From Saururus chinensis (lineage: Eukaryota; Streptophyta; Magnoliopsida; Piperales; Saururaceae), in NCBI GenBank assembly GCA_035235625.1, contig CP141140.1, positions 53,811,351 to 53,875,350 of the forward strand: DNA of 64,000 nucleotides. Direction: 5' to 3'. The notes beneath the pieces are model-generated. The model saw nothing but the letters and a program-made list of their open reading frames with translations. It made no database searches and was not told the DNA's origin. This document shows positions 44,611-57,489 of this stretch, piece by piece (within the stretch, counting starts at the first letter, position 1; each line of letters begins with the position of its first letter). Position numbers and translations under genes: made by a program.

Positions 44611-46207
44611 TGTTTTACGGGTTTTCGTATAACCCCGATTAAATATTCGGGTATATGTATGTGTTTTCGTATGGTTTGATGAATGTAGTAGCCAGTAGGC
44701 AGAACTACGTCCGGATCCGATCGTATCGGAGTAACATCGTGGATGTTATCCGATATGTATGTAGGCAACCAACGACAATGCAACATTGGCCCGGTCCGAA
44801 TTAGTTATATAATTAGGCCAGTTCTTGCCTACGTGCAACGGAGCGCTAAAGTTCCATAGCGCGTAGAGGAACGAGAAGACTCTCGCACTCAGAGTGTGTT
44901 GCTCTTGGTTCTGGGTTTGGTTTTCATCGCCTTCGGACCCCCGACCCGGGTCGTTTTGCGGGTCGGGGCATCACAGGTCTACCGCGTCAGTGACGGTATT
45001 GATGGTCATCGACATATATGCCAACACATTGATGGGTCTACCTATGGTGCATCGGTTCATGATTATCAAACATGCTTTTTACCATTGTATATGTTATTTA
45101 TGAAATATATAATAACATGATTTTTGTGCATGATGAATGTCTGAATACTTGATAGATTTAAATGTATGATATTAGGGTAAGTAAACCCTATGTGTGAATC
45201 CTTGTATTTAATAGATGTACCCCTTGACTATTGCATTTGGCACTTAAAACCATATTGGACTAGTGTCAGGTTTACTCCAAAAGTAAAACTTTTTAGCTAC
45301 ATATAGGAGACTCAAGATGGATGGCTGAGTACTCATGGGTCTTTACCTCCCCAAAAGGTGGGAGTTTTGTTTATAGAACAACTCCCATGGCCCAGGAGTT
45401 AGGCCCTAATAGGTCATAGCATAAATAGATGAATTGTCAAGCGTAGCACAACAAACGACATATGTGTCGATGATCATGGTAGTCGAGAAACTCGTCCACT
45501 TAGGTCCATAAGTCCTTGTGTGCCTTCATTTCACGACATAGATGGAGTTGGATGAGAGTCTTTAGCGAAAGTCTAAAATTGAGTAGTATGGTAGTACACA
45601 TTCTAGAGAGGTTTGGTTAAACTCCCAGAAGTGGCCACCTAGTTGGAGTGGCCCTTTTGTCTTTGATTTCTCTTTGAGTGGATATGACTATGAGAAGAAT
45701 GAAAGGTAATTAGTTGACTTGATTTACTTCTACTTTGGTTAATCTATCTATTTGATTGGTTCTTGTTTATCCATCCCATTAAATATATTTATACATCATC
45801 ACCCTTGTGGTGGAGTTGTTACTTGTGGAGATAATTTGCAACAAGGGAAGGGTAGGTCATAGAGTTGACTTTCTTAAGTATAGGTTTATTTTTATTTTCT
45901 TCTTAAGAAAGATTTGTGGGCACAAATTTATTTCAATTGTTAATCAAAGTGGTGCATTGATAGATAAGTTCCCAACATGTGATCCTATAATTCTTCTTAA
46001 TTTTATTTAGATATTTGGCAATGTAATTATTATATTACTTAAATTTCATCATATTGTGAAAACCAACAATTATGCTCAAAGGACTTCAAAGATTTCGCTT
46101 AATTATTTCAAACTTCTCATGCTTCATTTATTTTGCTGCATCATGTTTAATATTATTGCATATTTTAAAAAAAATACATTTGTATGTGTAAATTTTGGGG
46201 CGTGACA

Positions 46208-47209
46208 AAACATGTATTGTGTTATCTCATTTATTTCTTTTTTTGACCTTCCGTTCCTATTCTTTACTCTCTCAACTAATGAGCTTAGTTTCACACATTT
46301 TGTAGGTGGTTGAGAGCTACTGATTGACTAATTTTGTTTGAGCTTGTTGAGGCATGCTAGTTGTCCCCTTTTCTCGAGAAGGGTGATGCCTAAGTTTTGG
46401 CTTCTTCATTACTGATGGCTTCTTAATAAAAACTTTTGTAAAAATAACAATATCCAGAGAATCTTTGAGTATTTTTACCTTTTCTTGATTCTTATTATTT
46501 TCTTCTACATTAATTGTCAATTCTGCTCTAGATAACCATTTCTTTCTTGTGCCTTCACCATTTCATTAAATATTCTTCAAAGTGCTCATTTTTCTTCTTG
46601 CCTCATTCTTCTATCTTCCTCATCTTCACTTTCAACTTATGAAGTTCAATTTCTGACAATTCTTTTGCCTTTTCTGCTGCTTATTTCTCATTAGCTAATT
46701 TTTACTTGTCCTCCTCAAGAATAGCAATTTTGGCTATATTGCTATATTGGTTATTATTTTTCACTTCTTCCTCCATTTTTGCATCTTTTCTTTCAATGTT
46801 TGAATGTCTCTTTATGCAACTTTACTTACTTTAAAGAATTGTTTATATGTTTTTCCATTTCTTCAACTTCCTTTTCCTTTAACTTTATTTTCAATTTTTC
46901 ATTTTTCAACTTCAGCCTCATTTCTGCCTTCTCAACTTCCCTATTCTTAGCAGTTAAATTTTCCTTGTCTTCCTTAGAGATTGTAATTTCTACTCTACCG
47001 CTTTCTAAATCTTTTGAAGTTTTCTTTTTTCTTCATTGAGAACACTTATTTCTATAATATCACATCTTTAGTTGGGGTATTATCTACAGAAAAAAGTGTA
47101 AACCTCGTATTATGAAAAACAATTTATGATGAACATGAAATTGTAGAATAACATGATCATGGTGCCTTATGAAATAAACACAATGATTTTAGTTGATGTG
47201 TTCGAACAT

Positions 47210-47262
<53 letters not shown>

Positions 47263-48344
47263 CAAACTATGCATCATTGTCATTGATTAACATTGCACAT
47301 CATACAACATAAATGAAATTTAAAATAAAATATACTAAAGCTAATATTTTTATATAGTAACAAATACATTTTGCCAAATAGTAAAAATACACACACAATA
47401 TACTTGTAGAAATGAAATTCTTTTTCTTAACAAACACTATGGTCATGTTGTTTATAAAATAAAGTTAATCATAAATATAGTTTGCATAACACCATGATCA
47501 TGTTGTAGTTGTTCTCGATCATTTTGCTTGTTTACAAAACACTATGATCATACAAAAGTAATTGTTAATAATAAAAAATAAGAAAATCATTACTAGTGTT
47601 TTGAAGCCATCCAGTATAGAGAACTTCATCTTTTTTTCTCACTCTATTTTGTTTATCATCATTGTTGTCTATATGTACAAATGAAAATTTTCCCTCTTCA
47701 TCTAGTTCCTCCTCCTCTTGTTCTTGTTCTTCTTCCATTCCTTCATCATCAAAAGAAGGATCATCTATCTCTCATTCCTCTTCCTCCTCTATATTATAAA
47801 ATTCATCATCTATTTCATCATTCTCTTGTTGATCTTCCTCATATTGTGCAAAAAAATGTATTTCAAAGTCAATTCTCTCTAGCTGGTCATTCAACACCTA
47901 CATTTAAACCCAATATGTTAATTTTTACAACCATAAAATTATAATGTACAAAATTAACCTATCCATCATCATGTCAATATTTTTTTACCTCACGAGCTTG
48001 TATTCCTCCAAGATTAATTTTGTCAAGTATCTTGTTAATTTGTGAAAGTGTTTAATTTACAATACAAGGTACACAATCAACCTCTTGTACTTCGTTATCT
48101 TGGATGGTTTTTATTTTTTCTGGAATGAGAGTTGCATGTTCATGAAACCAATAATATAAAAAGTTGTTATCATTGTTAGTTTTTTATACAAATAATCATA
48201 CAAAGTATATGTTTGAAAATAAGATATTTTTCTTAGCATTAATGAAATCTAACATCCTCCAATATTTTTCATGTCTTGAAATTGTTTTAATATAGAAGGT
48301 ATCAAGAATTTGTTTATTTGCAATTATAATTGGCCATTTGTAAT
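46208..48344 (-). pseudogene. Unrecognised degenerate coding-like sequence (unit F)
   Basis: Minus-strand translation gives normal-complexity pieces broken by stops: NNDNNFLYYWFHEHATLIPE, then DNEVQEVDCVPCIVN (about 48060-48190), and an acidic stretch near 47690-47850 with DDEGMEEEQEQEEEELDEEG. Lys/Glu-rich, coiled-coil-like pieces follow at 46540-47040. I do not recognise the family. It may be a transposase or other element gene. C1 interrupts it at 48345 and B1 borders it at 46207. Segments at 47100-47400 recur at 57290-57430 and 60960-61260, which favours a mobile element. Confidence 0.35.
47215..47262. repeat. (TA)n microsatellite
   Basis: Uninterrupted TA dinucleotides. Confidence 0.97.
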
Positions 48345-48736
48345 TGTAACGTCCGGGAATTTTCTAAATTCCTAAAGTCATACACGTGGAAATTAGGGTG
48401 CCAGACCCCTTGACCTTTTCGTTGGAATAATTTGATCATCAGTTAGAAGTGGTGGCTGAAATGTATATGGATGGAAAGTAGACAGAAAGATCTTCGAAAC
48501 GCCACCAAGAACGCATGAATCGGAGTCCGGATGAGGGAGAAATGACCGTCTGAAGTTGAACATATCGTGCAGGACCCGTTTACCTAAATTGAACACGTGA
48601 ATTGTCCGTTTAAGTCACTTTATGGGCCCGATCAATTAGCATTCCGAATTGGTGTTTTTGGGGCTCAATTTGGTTTGCAAAATTGAAGAGGTTTTAACCC
48701 AAATGCTCATGGGATTAGGGCTCCTAATCACATGCC

Positions 48737-48744
48737 TATAAAAG
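48737..48744 (+). promoter_or_regulatory. LTR TATA box of C1
   Basis: TATAAAAG about 390 bp after the LTR start, followed by GAGAATTAGGG. Probable core promoter. Confidence 0.6.
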
Positions 48745-50559
48745 GAGAATTAGGGCTAATAGAAGGGGGTCTTTTGCTCGATTAGGAGAGTTTTTGGACG
48801 GTGAAGGAGAGGAAGGAATTTTCTGGTGAGACACTGGTGGAGCATTGGCGATGGTGGATCAACGACAACCCAGCCTTCGAGGTAGGATTTTGAATCCAGA
48901 TTAGTGATATTTTACTATTAAAATATTAACCATTTTGTTAATGACATGAATAGTGATTTCTGCAATTACTGTTCACTTTGTACTGTTTATTTTCTGACTG
49001 CTGCTGGCTGGCCGCTAGTGGCTAGACCCGGAGATGCACCGGCCCTGGCCTTAGAGGCCATAGATATGGCGGCCTTGGCGGCAGCGGATCGGTTGCCACC
49101 GGGTTGTTGCAGTAGTTTAAAAAAACAAAAATAGAGAGACTGTCGCTAGCCGCACTGGTCGAGGCTGTGCCGGCCCAGGCCACGACAACCCTGGACGCAC
49201 CGGCCTGGGCCGCACTGGCCCCGGCCGCAGCGGCTTTGCCGTCTGATAAGAAAAAGAAAAGAAAAGGGTGACAGTAGGGGAAAATGGCAGTTTTGGCCAC
49301 CGTCCAGCTACCGGACGATGGCGGGACCCACGTCGTCGGTTCTGCCGTGTTCCGGTGATCGAAAAACTGGTGAGCCGCCATCCCTCAGCCGTGGTAAGGG
49401 GGGCAGCACCGCCAGAGGCCGAAACACCTCTGGCTGGACGCGGGGAAGACGACCCGCGTTGCGGGTCGTCAACCCAAACCGACCTGGTCCGGGTCGGTTT
49501 AAAAAAAAAGAGAGAGAAGAAGAAGAGAGAAGGGAGTGAACCAGGTCCAGTTCAGGGGGTTAATTGTGTCAAACAAATCCTAGAAAATTACTATTGGACC
49601 TGGAGAGGTTTGGGACTATTATGACCGAGTTTCAGATTGGGGAAAAATCCTAGAGATTGTGAAATGACCTTTTTACCCTTGATAGTTAAATCGTCGTGTG
49701 AGAACCATTTGCCTGACTTCGGGGCCCTGGTTCAGGGGCCTAGGAGTTTATTTAAAAATTAAGAAAATTCTCAATGAGATTTTAATGGGTAAAATATTTA
49801 TAGGCCAAATATCTTGGTGAATAAAAATACCAATGAGTGGTGAATTGACCATTTTACCCTTAGGGTTTATAGTAAACCGTTAAGACAACCTGGGTCAGTT
49901 CAAGGGGTTCACGACCCCATCACATGCCAGGAAAATTACACAGGGTCCATGTCACGCCCGAGGTTTTTTCTACACATTTACTTTAAAAACTTTATTAATA
50001 TTTTATTTCGAAATACCGACGTAAATCAAATGAACCAACATAATCCAAAATCATATAAAAATAATTTTCGTAAATTAATTCATCATATGACAAAACTAAA
50101 ATTCTCATGCGTGACCCAAAATGAAAACATATAACTAGAACTCGCCATGGCCATGGTCTTTAAAAATAAATACATCCCAGGCCTTTCTGAGTACAAGTTC
50201 TTCAACAGTCTGTGTTCTGATTCATATATGGATACACAAGTCCAGAAAATAATACATGTCTCATACCTTAAACAATACATACGATCGTGGCACTAAAATC
50301 CACGTAGCCTCACTACAAATTTGCTGCACTATAGGTCGAGGAAGAATTGTCCGCACGGGGAAAAGTCCAGTCTCAAACAGCTATCGATCGACACATAAAA
50401 GCCTCCAGTCGAAGGGGCTAAAAAGATGGGGTGAGTATTTTCATACTCAGTAGGAAAATACCCAGTAGGGGACAAATATAAATCAATGAACTTCGTAAGT
50501 TCATATAGATGCTTTCATGCAATCACACATGAAGTAAATAGGATAAGAAGTATAAATAT

Positions 50560-50990
50560 GGTCATGCATACGAATCATCGTGCAAATCGAACTTACTCTT
50601 ATTCATATATCATGCTCTTACACTTACGCTCTGAAACGGTCTTATCAGCTTACTCGTACAACGTACGCTTACACTTACAACATACACCTACTCGTACGAC
50701 CTTATTCGTACGAACTTACTGGGACGACCTTACTTGTACAATCATACTCTTACACATAAATGTACTCTTACATCTTCATTAGAAGCTTACACTTACTCTT
50801 ACGCTTACCGTCTGAATCAAAGTCTCACAAACTTACTCGCACAACATACTCATACTCATAACTTACTCTTACTGTCTTCCAAAGAAGCTCACACTTACTC
50901 TAAATCTTACACGTACAACTTACTCAGCATCTGAAACATACACTTACTCTTACGATCGTACACATACTACCGACAACTGAAGCTCATTAC
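50560..50990. repeat. Degenerate ACTTACTC(G/T)TAC repeats in D1
   Basis: Imperfect short repeats of ACTTACTCTTACACTTAC and ACTTACTCGTACAAC over about 400 bp, with strong strand asymmetry (few G). Confidence 0.75.
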
Positions 50991-51149
50991 AATTAATAAG
51001 CTCCAGCGTCGGAAAAGAATGGAATGCCACTGGGGCGTCACCTTAACCTTCGGGGATCAACTAAACACCATGGACTTTTCCGAAGGCAAGGCACACCTAT
51101 GCTCATGGGGCATAGGATCAAACAGGTAAGAGCAGATCCAGATACTACT

Positions 51150-51350
51150 TACCTGAGCGCGCAAATGCCAACTCTCTGGGGCCATACAGTGCCAACTAAG
51201 GGCGGAAAACATACAGTGCCACTCTTGGGCAGGAATCTTACAGTGCCACTCTAGGGCAGAACATACAGTGCCATCGGTAGGCAGAAAACATACAAAGCCC
51301 ACGAAGGGCAGAAACTTACAGCGCTCTCAATAGAGCATTAAACGTCTGGG
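51150..51350. repeat. ~30-bp repeats with ACAGTGCCA in D1
   Basis: ACAGTGCCA followed by a variant of CTCTAGGGCAGAA at about 51185, 51213, 51240 and 51265, with two more diverged units after. Confidence 0.8.
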
Positions 51351-53649
51351 CCGATACAGCACCAAGACTAAATCCCGCAAGAAAACACCATGGCTAGACC
51401 AAAAAGGACGCTCAGTTGATTACTTATCGACTAGCACAAAACGGAACTTAATCCGTCAAAACCCTCAGTCTCAACCTCACAACGTTATAAAATTAGGGTT
51501 ACTTACATTCAAGTTCATCTTAGGTAACTTATGCCCGTACAATTATGGTCGAAACGACTTCTACAAATCTTTGCAGTCTTACTTTAACTTGTGATCCATC
51601 CTAATAATCTTACCATCCTACACTTACGACCTTACAACTTACAGCATCCGCCTTAAAACTGAATATTCTTACTCAAACTTCTCAAATGAGACCCTTTTTG
51701 ACCTAAGTCCTGTCATCAAACCCTTACTAATTCCTTACTCATTGTCCTTTCATTACAACTCATATTACATATATTATACCAGTACAATTATGTCGTTCTC
51801 TCTTACTAACTCACAATTCCCCAAGATGTTTAAAACCTTAAGTCTTCTAAATCATTATATTGCTTACGTCTTCTGCTCAATGCTCCAATGTACCACCTGA
51901 TTCAATCCAAACTAATCCTTCAATCTCATCAAATCTAACCTTCACTTGTCAATCTTACGTCTTTACTCGCCTAACATACAATCATAGTTTCCACATCATA
52001 GTCCATGAAGTACTCCTTCACCAAATATACAATCGACCACTTTTCCTCATACCATCCATCACTTACCACCAGTCCACAACAAAGATCACATACTCTGGTC
52101 ACATGTATACGATTCATAGCAACTTACTACGTGCCCTTAGCCTTTACTAACGTACACATACAATTCACACACATACAACATGCTTTTCTAATCAGCATAA
52201 ACATGCAAAATATTAAATTATAAACTCCTAGCATGCTACTACACAATCAAAGCATGCTATAATGACATTACGAGTTCAAGGTCCCCTACCTTGTATTCCA
52301 CAGGAGTTTGATGGCGAGCAAACGACGGTGGCGGCGTCGATAGCGGAATAGGCGGCCAAAAGCATCGCACTGAGAGAGTTGTTATGTCCTGAGGATTTTC
52401 AGAGATGCTGGAATTTATCTTGATAAGGTTAGATTAATTACACTCAAAGCATAAGACTGCGCGCACTAGGGCGGGCAGATACAAGGTCGTTCCACTAGAA
52501 ATGGCAAGAACGACCACAGAATAGGGGCTAACTGATTGGAAGTCGGCCAACGATTTAAAATACGTCATTGGCCACAAAACATTAAAATAGACAGCGGACC
52601 ACATCCAACGGCAGCAATTCTGCATCATCGAAGCCTCACACAGTGGCGGAGGCTTTAACGACCATAATGCATAGTGGTGGGGATGTTTCCTAAACATACG
52701 TTGAGGCACTAAGGTCTGGTGTAAGAGGCCGACAAAGGCAGTGCCATTTCTAAATGCTACTCACCACCAATCCATCGTACGGATAATCGTGCATTAAGCA
52801 CAGCTTACGGTGGAGGATATGGCACGACATCGGTCAAGCCTTCGATGGGCTGAGTTTAATGGCTGACTGTGTTACTTCCGCTTGAAAGGATCTGAATTCG
52901 AGGACTCTTTCCTCGTATGTTCCGGGTCGTGTGTAATAAAAAGTGGGGGTACAAAGGTAAATTCGGGCCAGAAGTGCTGGCCCTAGCCGTTGCTGGGCCC
53001 GAGGCAGAGTCCATGTTGGTCGGATCTGCAGCCCAAGTTCGCGCAACGTCAGGCGGAACAAGTTGGCTCTAGGCTGGGGGGTCACTTGACCACGGTAAGA
53101 GGCATACCCCGAAGCTAGGGGCGTTTGTTTTGGCAAAAAGGCGTGCAAGGGCGGCCAAGAATGGCATTCCCTTAATGTTGTCGGGTCAAGTTGGCGTCGT
53201 GGCTGTCCGCTGGTCGACGCCAGTAGCAGCAAAACTAACAACAGAAAGAACAAAGGGATTCGATTTAGTCGGGGCGACGAAGCACCGGGCCAGGGTAGTG
53301 GACACGCTATCATCGGCCACAAACGGTCGAACGAGGGGCCAAGGGACAGACCTAGAAGATGGTGGCAATTCAGCAATCGCTGGACCACAATGATTCGAAT
53401 AGACATCAACCCGATGTCACACAAAGTCAGTCAGTGAAGAGCGGGCGCTACCAGAGAATAAGAAAAACAAAACCAAAGCATAGATATGTCCGGAATCAAA
53501 AGACGGTAGGAGGGATGACGGGCCGGAGGAGGTAGCGGTTTAGTCTAAGGCGGCGGCCTTGCCGTCGACGGTGCGGGAGAAGGCCAATGGCCAAATACCA
53601 ACAATACAGTCGTGGTTCACAATGCAAAGAAACGGAGAAAAGGAGGGAT

Positions 53650-54420
53650 TTTTAATCCCACTCGGAATTGGGCAGAGAGGGCTGAGGGAGACGGCGGTCA
53701 GGGCGGTGGCCGGGGCAGCAACCTTGTCGTTGTCGGACTGGGGGAAGGCCAAAGGTCGGTCACGGTGGCCGGCCACCAGCGGCACAGCCGTCGGCTGCAA
53801 ACACAGACAACAGAAACATTGGCGGCAGAGTTTTTCCCCTTGGTGGCGAAGGAGAGGCGAAGAGGCTGAGGGAGGCGAGGCCGGACCAAGGGTGGCGGCC
53901 CTGCCCTTGCTGGGCCAGCTTAGGCCAAAGGTCCGCCAATGGCGGCTGGTAGCCTGCGGCACCGCCGGCGGCCGTACAACACAGAACCAGAGAACAGACA
54001 CACAAAAACAGGGCAGTCGCATTTTACCTCACGCCGGCGACAGAGGGGCGGGGAGGCCGGGACGATGGTGGTCGGAGGACGCTCTGGCCGGGGCGGAACC
54101 ATGGCTGCGGGGTGGCGGCCATGCAATAGGCAACGGCGGTGAATCGGGGCAAAAATCAAGATCTGGCGGCTCTATTGTGCTGAAACGGGAAAGAGGAAAC
54201 AGGCGGTGGTGGCCGGCGGGGAGGCCGGGACGGCGATGGCCGGAGGTCACTCTGGCCGGGGCAAAACCCATGGCAGTGATTTGGAAGTCATGCAGCCACC
54301 GGCGATGGTAATCGGAGCAAAAACAGGGGGCGGTTCTCTGTTGGGCCGCAACGGAAAATAGGGAGTGGAGCGGTGGCGGCCGGCAGGGCCACGCCAGGGA
54401 GGCGGTAGCGGCGTCGCCAG
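53650..54420. repeat. ~170-bp GC-rich repeats in D1
   Basis: GAGGCCGG followed by variants of GATGGTGG and CTCTGGCCGGGGC occur at 53877, 54053 and 54221, spacings of 176 and 168 bp, with weaker copies on each side. Long overlapping frames here come from base composition. Confidence 0.7.
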
Positions 54421-56685
54421 GTCGAGGCCGATCGGGCGAAAGCCGGAGATCACCGGCGGCCCTACCTCCGCCATCAAACAGTGACGGCTGCACCCCCCCG
54501 ATTTCACTGTTCATCCAGCGGGTCGGGCGTCTCAGACGCCCGATCCGCTTTATGTATTTTTTTTTTTGCTATTCATTTCTTCACGTTTTTGTTTTCCCGC
54601 ATCGCGTCCAATTTTTCACGCCGAAAAATTTATGGGACGCGTCGAGGCCCATAACCTGTGACTACACATTACTCCCGACTCTTAGAGTCACGAATATTAC
54701 AAATACAGATACGCTGAAGCGTAAAATTTATTTATCGAAAATACGACCAAAAATTGTAGAGCATTGCAGAAATTGCAGAAAATTGCAGAAAAATACATAA
54801 AAATTACAGAAAAATCGGGGGTATTACAGTCCATGAAGTCAAGTAGTACCCTTGAGTTTAATTTTGGTCCCATTGGATGTCATTAAGGCCTTAAACCAAA
54901 TAACAGAAATACCCCTATGCAAACTAGCCCGCATTCGTGTGGATGTTGTTAACGGGCCAATGTGATACTGAAATCTTTTGAGAGGTTAAAGACTTACTCG
55001 AGTGCAAAGATGACTGTGTCTAATGTTGGATAATTATGCTAATGCCCTTAGGTGCATTACGACCAGTTTAATGAAGATTTATTAAGATAACCCAAGGAGG
55101 GTTAGGGCACAAGAGCTCGAATGATTCTTATATCATCAATGAATTCTATTATTGATATTATGATATGCTTAGACCTATGTAGTTCTTATGGTTTATGTTG
55201 TTCTTTGTTTCAATTTTTGATATTGATGTTGTGATAGTAACTTATCACTATCTTCAAATTATTGAAAGATTAATTAATGGGGTTTGATAGCTTTGGATTA
55301 GGCGAGAACACCTAATCAAGATAAAGACTAAAATACCTCAGAAAGGTCTGGGACTAGTTCATACAGTGAACAAAGCCTTTGACCTGGCGATTTGCTTTGG
55401 TTGATGAACCAATGGCATGTTTCGAGTTGTAAACTTTAGTCTAAAGGGGACTAATAGGGTTTGGGATAGTCATTCGGAATCCTAACTTATAGATGAGCAA
55501 GATAGGGTTCAGAATGGTTTCCTGAGTTTTATCTCTATTGAGGAGCTGCTGATTTGACCGTGTAGTTGCACCTCCCCATTGGAGGGAGTTCTTTGTGAGC
55601 CAGGCTCACCGCATATCTATTGAGGATCTTTTAGTATACACGCAATTAGGGTCGCTGACATCCTGCTTGGTTGGCATCTTTGACCACTTCTGTTCAGGTG
55701 CAGTTGTGGGCCATGCCCTTCCACTCCGGTCAGGTCCTTCTTGGGCTAGGAGGGGTAATGGTACTTCCTGGTGGATTCTAAGGGCCTGGTGGATTCCAGG
55801 GGCCTGGTGGATTCCAGGATGTTTTGTTATCATTTATCACTTAGGTTGACATCTGATGAGGGTGATGGTACTTCCTGGTGGATTCCAGGGGCCTGGTGGA
55901 TTCCAGGATGTTTCATTGTCATTTGTCACTTAGGTTGACATCTGATGTGTCTGTCTGTAATTGGGATTAGACAGGGATATTAATTATCGAACAATGGTTC
56001 GAGAAATAATTAATAACATTGATTGATATTGCTTGTTTAATTAGAACAAGTGGAATGATTAAAGAACTTGCATAAAATGTAGGTTACTTAAAAATACTTA
56101 AACATTGCATGGGCGATGCTATGCTTCTTAGTATAGTGTAGTTTTTAGGCAGAACTACATCTGGATCCGATCTTGTTGGAAATATTGGAGATGTTGTCTG
56201 ATGAGTACGTAGGCAACTAACATCAGGTGATGTTGGCCCGATCCAAAAAATATTAATAAAACTTTTTGTCCTTTGGAAGCTCTTCTCCTGAAAACAGAGA
56301 GATTCCATTGTTGTTGTTGTGGTTGTTTCATTTGCTATGTTGCAGATTCTCTAGGCAATGACAAGTGAGACCAAGGCAGGCAAGCTCAAGAGGTTTCCGC
56401 ATTTTTGAAACTCCTATACATAAGTGTACCTTAAGCGTGAGAGTCAACTTGTTATTTATTTTCAGACGGGTGACAGACTTGTACTTAGATGGATGAACTG
56501 GTCTTTATGAATTTTTAGACATTAAATAATATCATATGATTTGATTTTCATATTTGTGAACCCCAGTTATAGTGACCTGGATATTTAATCGAATGGTTTA
56601 TTTTGTATTTAAAGAAAATAAAAAAAATTTCGCTACCTACCATTCGTGCTATTTAAAAATGCTTTGAAAAATCCGGGTCATGACA

Positions 56686-57489
56686 GTAATCCTCAATGTC
56701 ATCAGCAACTCTTATATATAACAAGTTTACTTGAGATCCCCTTGTAGGAAAGAAAAGTGTAACCAATATGTACAAATAAATTAGCCTAATTGAGTCCTCT
56801 TTTTCTTGTTGACTTCATCCAAAAAGGTTCTCTTGAAGAGCAATCTAGAATTTTGTCACGGTGAGAGAATCTACCATATATTTCTTGTGGGAGCACTCTT
56901 TGTACAAATGTTGTGTTCGGTTTTCCTTTGTTATCTATGTGAAATAATTTACCTTTCTTCATGAGTATTTCAATATAACTAATATATTATTATCAGTAAA
57001 CTCAATCAATCTTCTTTATTTTGAATTTTCTTGTTACAATATGAAAAGTGTCTAACGTTTTCTCCAAATTTTGGTCCAATTTTTTACAATCACTTGCTTG
57101 TAATTTATCATATATTATTGCTCAAACTATTTTCTAAAAAGGGTTTTTTCTCCGCAGCTCTAGTATATCATTGCCAAAACATTTTTAGTTCCTTCTGATG
57201 CACTATATAATGCTCGGAGATTACTTTTGAACTAAACCATGACTGCAATCATAGACACAAATTCAATATCAGTTTATAGATAAAATAAATATCTTAGGCA
57301 GAACAACAAGATCATGTTATTTACAAAAATCATGGCTTATAACCAACATAATTGGCATGAAACCTCTCACGCCTCCCAATTTACATAACCATTTATAGAT
57401 CATGTTTTTTTGAAAATTCATGTTCTTTCATGATTCATAATATGCAGCAGATAAAATTAATTCATGAGTTTATAAAATATTAAAAAGAT
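56686..57489 (-). pseudogene. Unit F, continuation on the other side of C1
   Basis: Minus-strand translation gives DCKKLDQNLEKTLDTFHIVT and RVLPQEIYGRFSHRDKILDC, interrupted by stops. In position it continues the coding-like sequence that C1 interrupts. The segment 57290-57430 resembles 47100-47400 and 60960-61140. Family not recognised. Confidence 0.3.

Larger units (their letters stand above)
39516..44975 (+). mobile_element. Solo LTR family E (copy E1), nested in B1
   Basis: Starts TGTAATGACCCGTTTTCTGG and ends CGGGTCGGGGCATCACA. A perfect duplication, GGTCT, flanks it (39511-39515 and 44976-44980) within family B sequence. Without nested A3 it is 2184 bp. It contains several tandem repeat arrays. 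Its 44690-44800 part resembles family C around 56140-56230, so E and C are distant relatives. No coding region. Confidence 0.92.
38732..46207 (+). mobile_element. Solo LTR family B (copy B1), outermost of three nested LTRs
   Basis: Starts TGTGAGACCCTGTATTTTTTC and ends TGTAAATTTTGGGGCGTGACA (46207). A perfect 5-bp duplication, AAACA, flanks it (38727-38731 and 46208-46212). After removing nested element E and its duplication it is 2011 bp. No gag or pol. Confidence 0.92.
49950..54828 (-). mobile_element. Solo LTR-like element family D (copy D1), nested in C1
   Basis: The plus strand opens TGTCACGCCCGAGG and closes ATCGGGGGTATTACA, that is TGTAATACCCCCGAT...CCTCGGGCGTGACA on the minus strand. 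A perfect duplication, GTCCA, lies at 49945-49949 and 54829-54833 within C1. It is 4879 bp with no gag, pol, primer-binding site or polypurine tract, so it is either a very long solo LTR or a non-coding (LARD-like) element; no second LTR copy is visible inside, favouring a solo LTR. The left half is AT-rich with short tandem repeats, the right half GC-rich. Confidence 0.88.
48345..56685 (+). mobile_element. Solo LTR family C (copy C1), containing D1
   Basis: Starts TGTAACGTCCGGGAATTTTC and ends GAAAAATCCGGGTCATGACA. A perfect duplication, GTAAT, flanks it (48340-48344 and 56686-56690). Without D1 it is 3457 bp. TATA box at 48737-48744. A GC-rich block at 49000-49500 gives several spurious frames. 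No gag or pol. C2 at 4739 is a truncated second copy. Confidence 0.93.

Noticed and set aside
49000..49624. Frames of 60-119 codons on both strands in C1
   Set aside because: Part of the LTR; composition-driven and without homology. C2 has related but frame-broken sequence.
53540..54514. 250-codon frame and overlapping opposite-strand frames in the GC-rich end of D1
   Set aside because: They overlie ~170-bp tandem repeats and high-GC composition; none has a recognised domain, and they sit within an LTR-like element.
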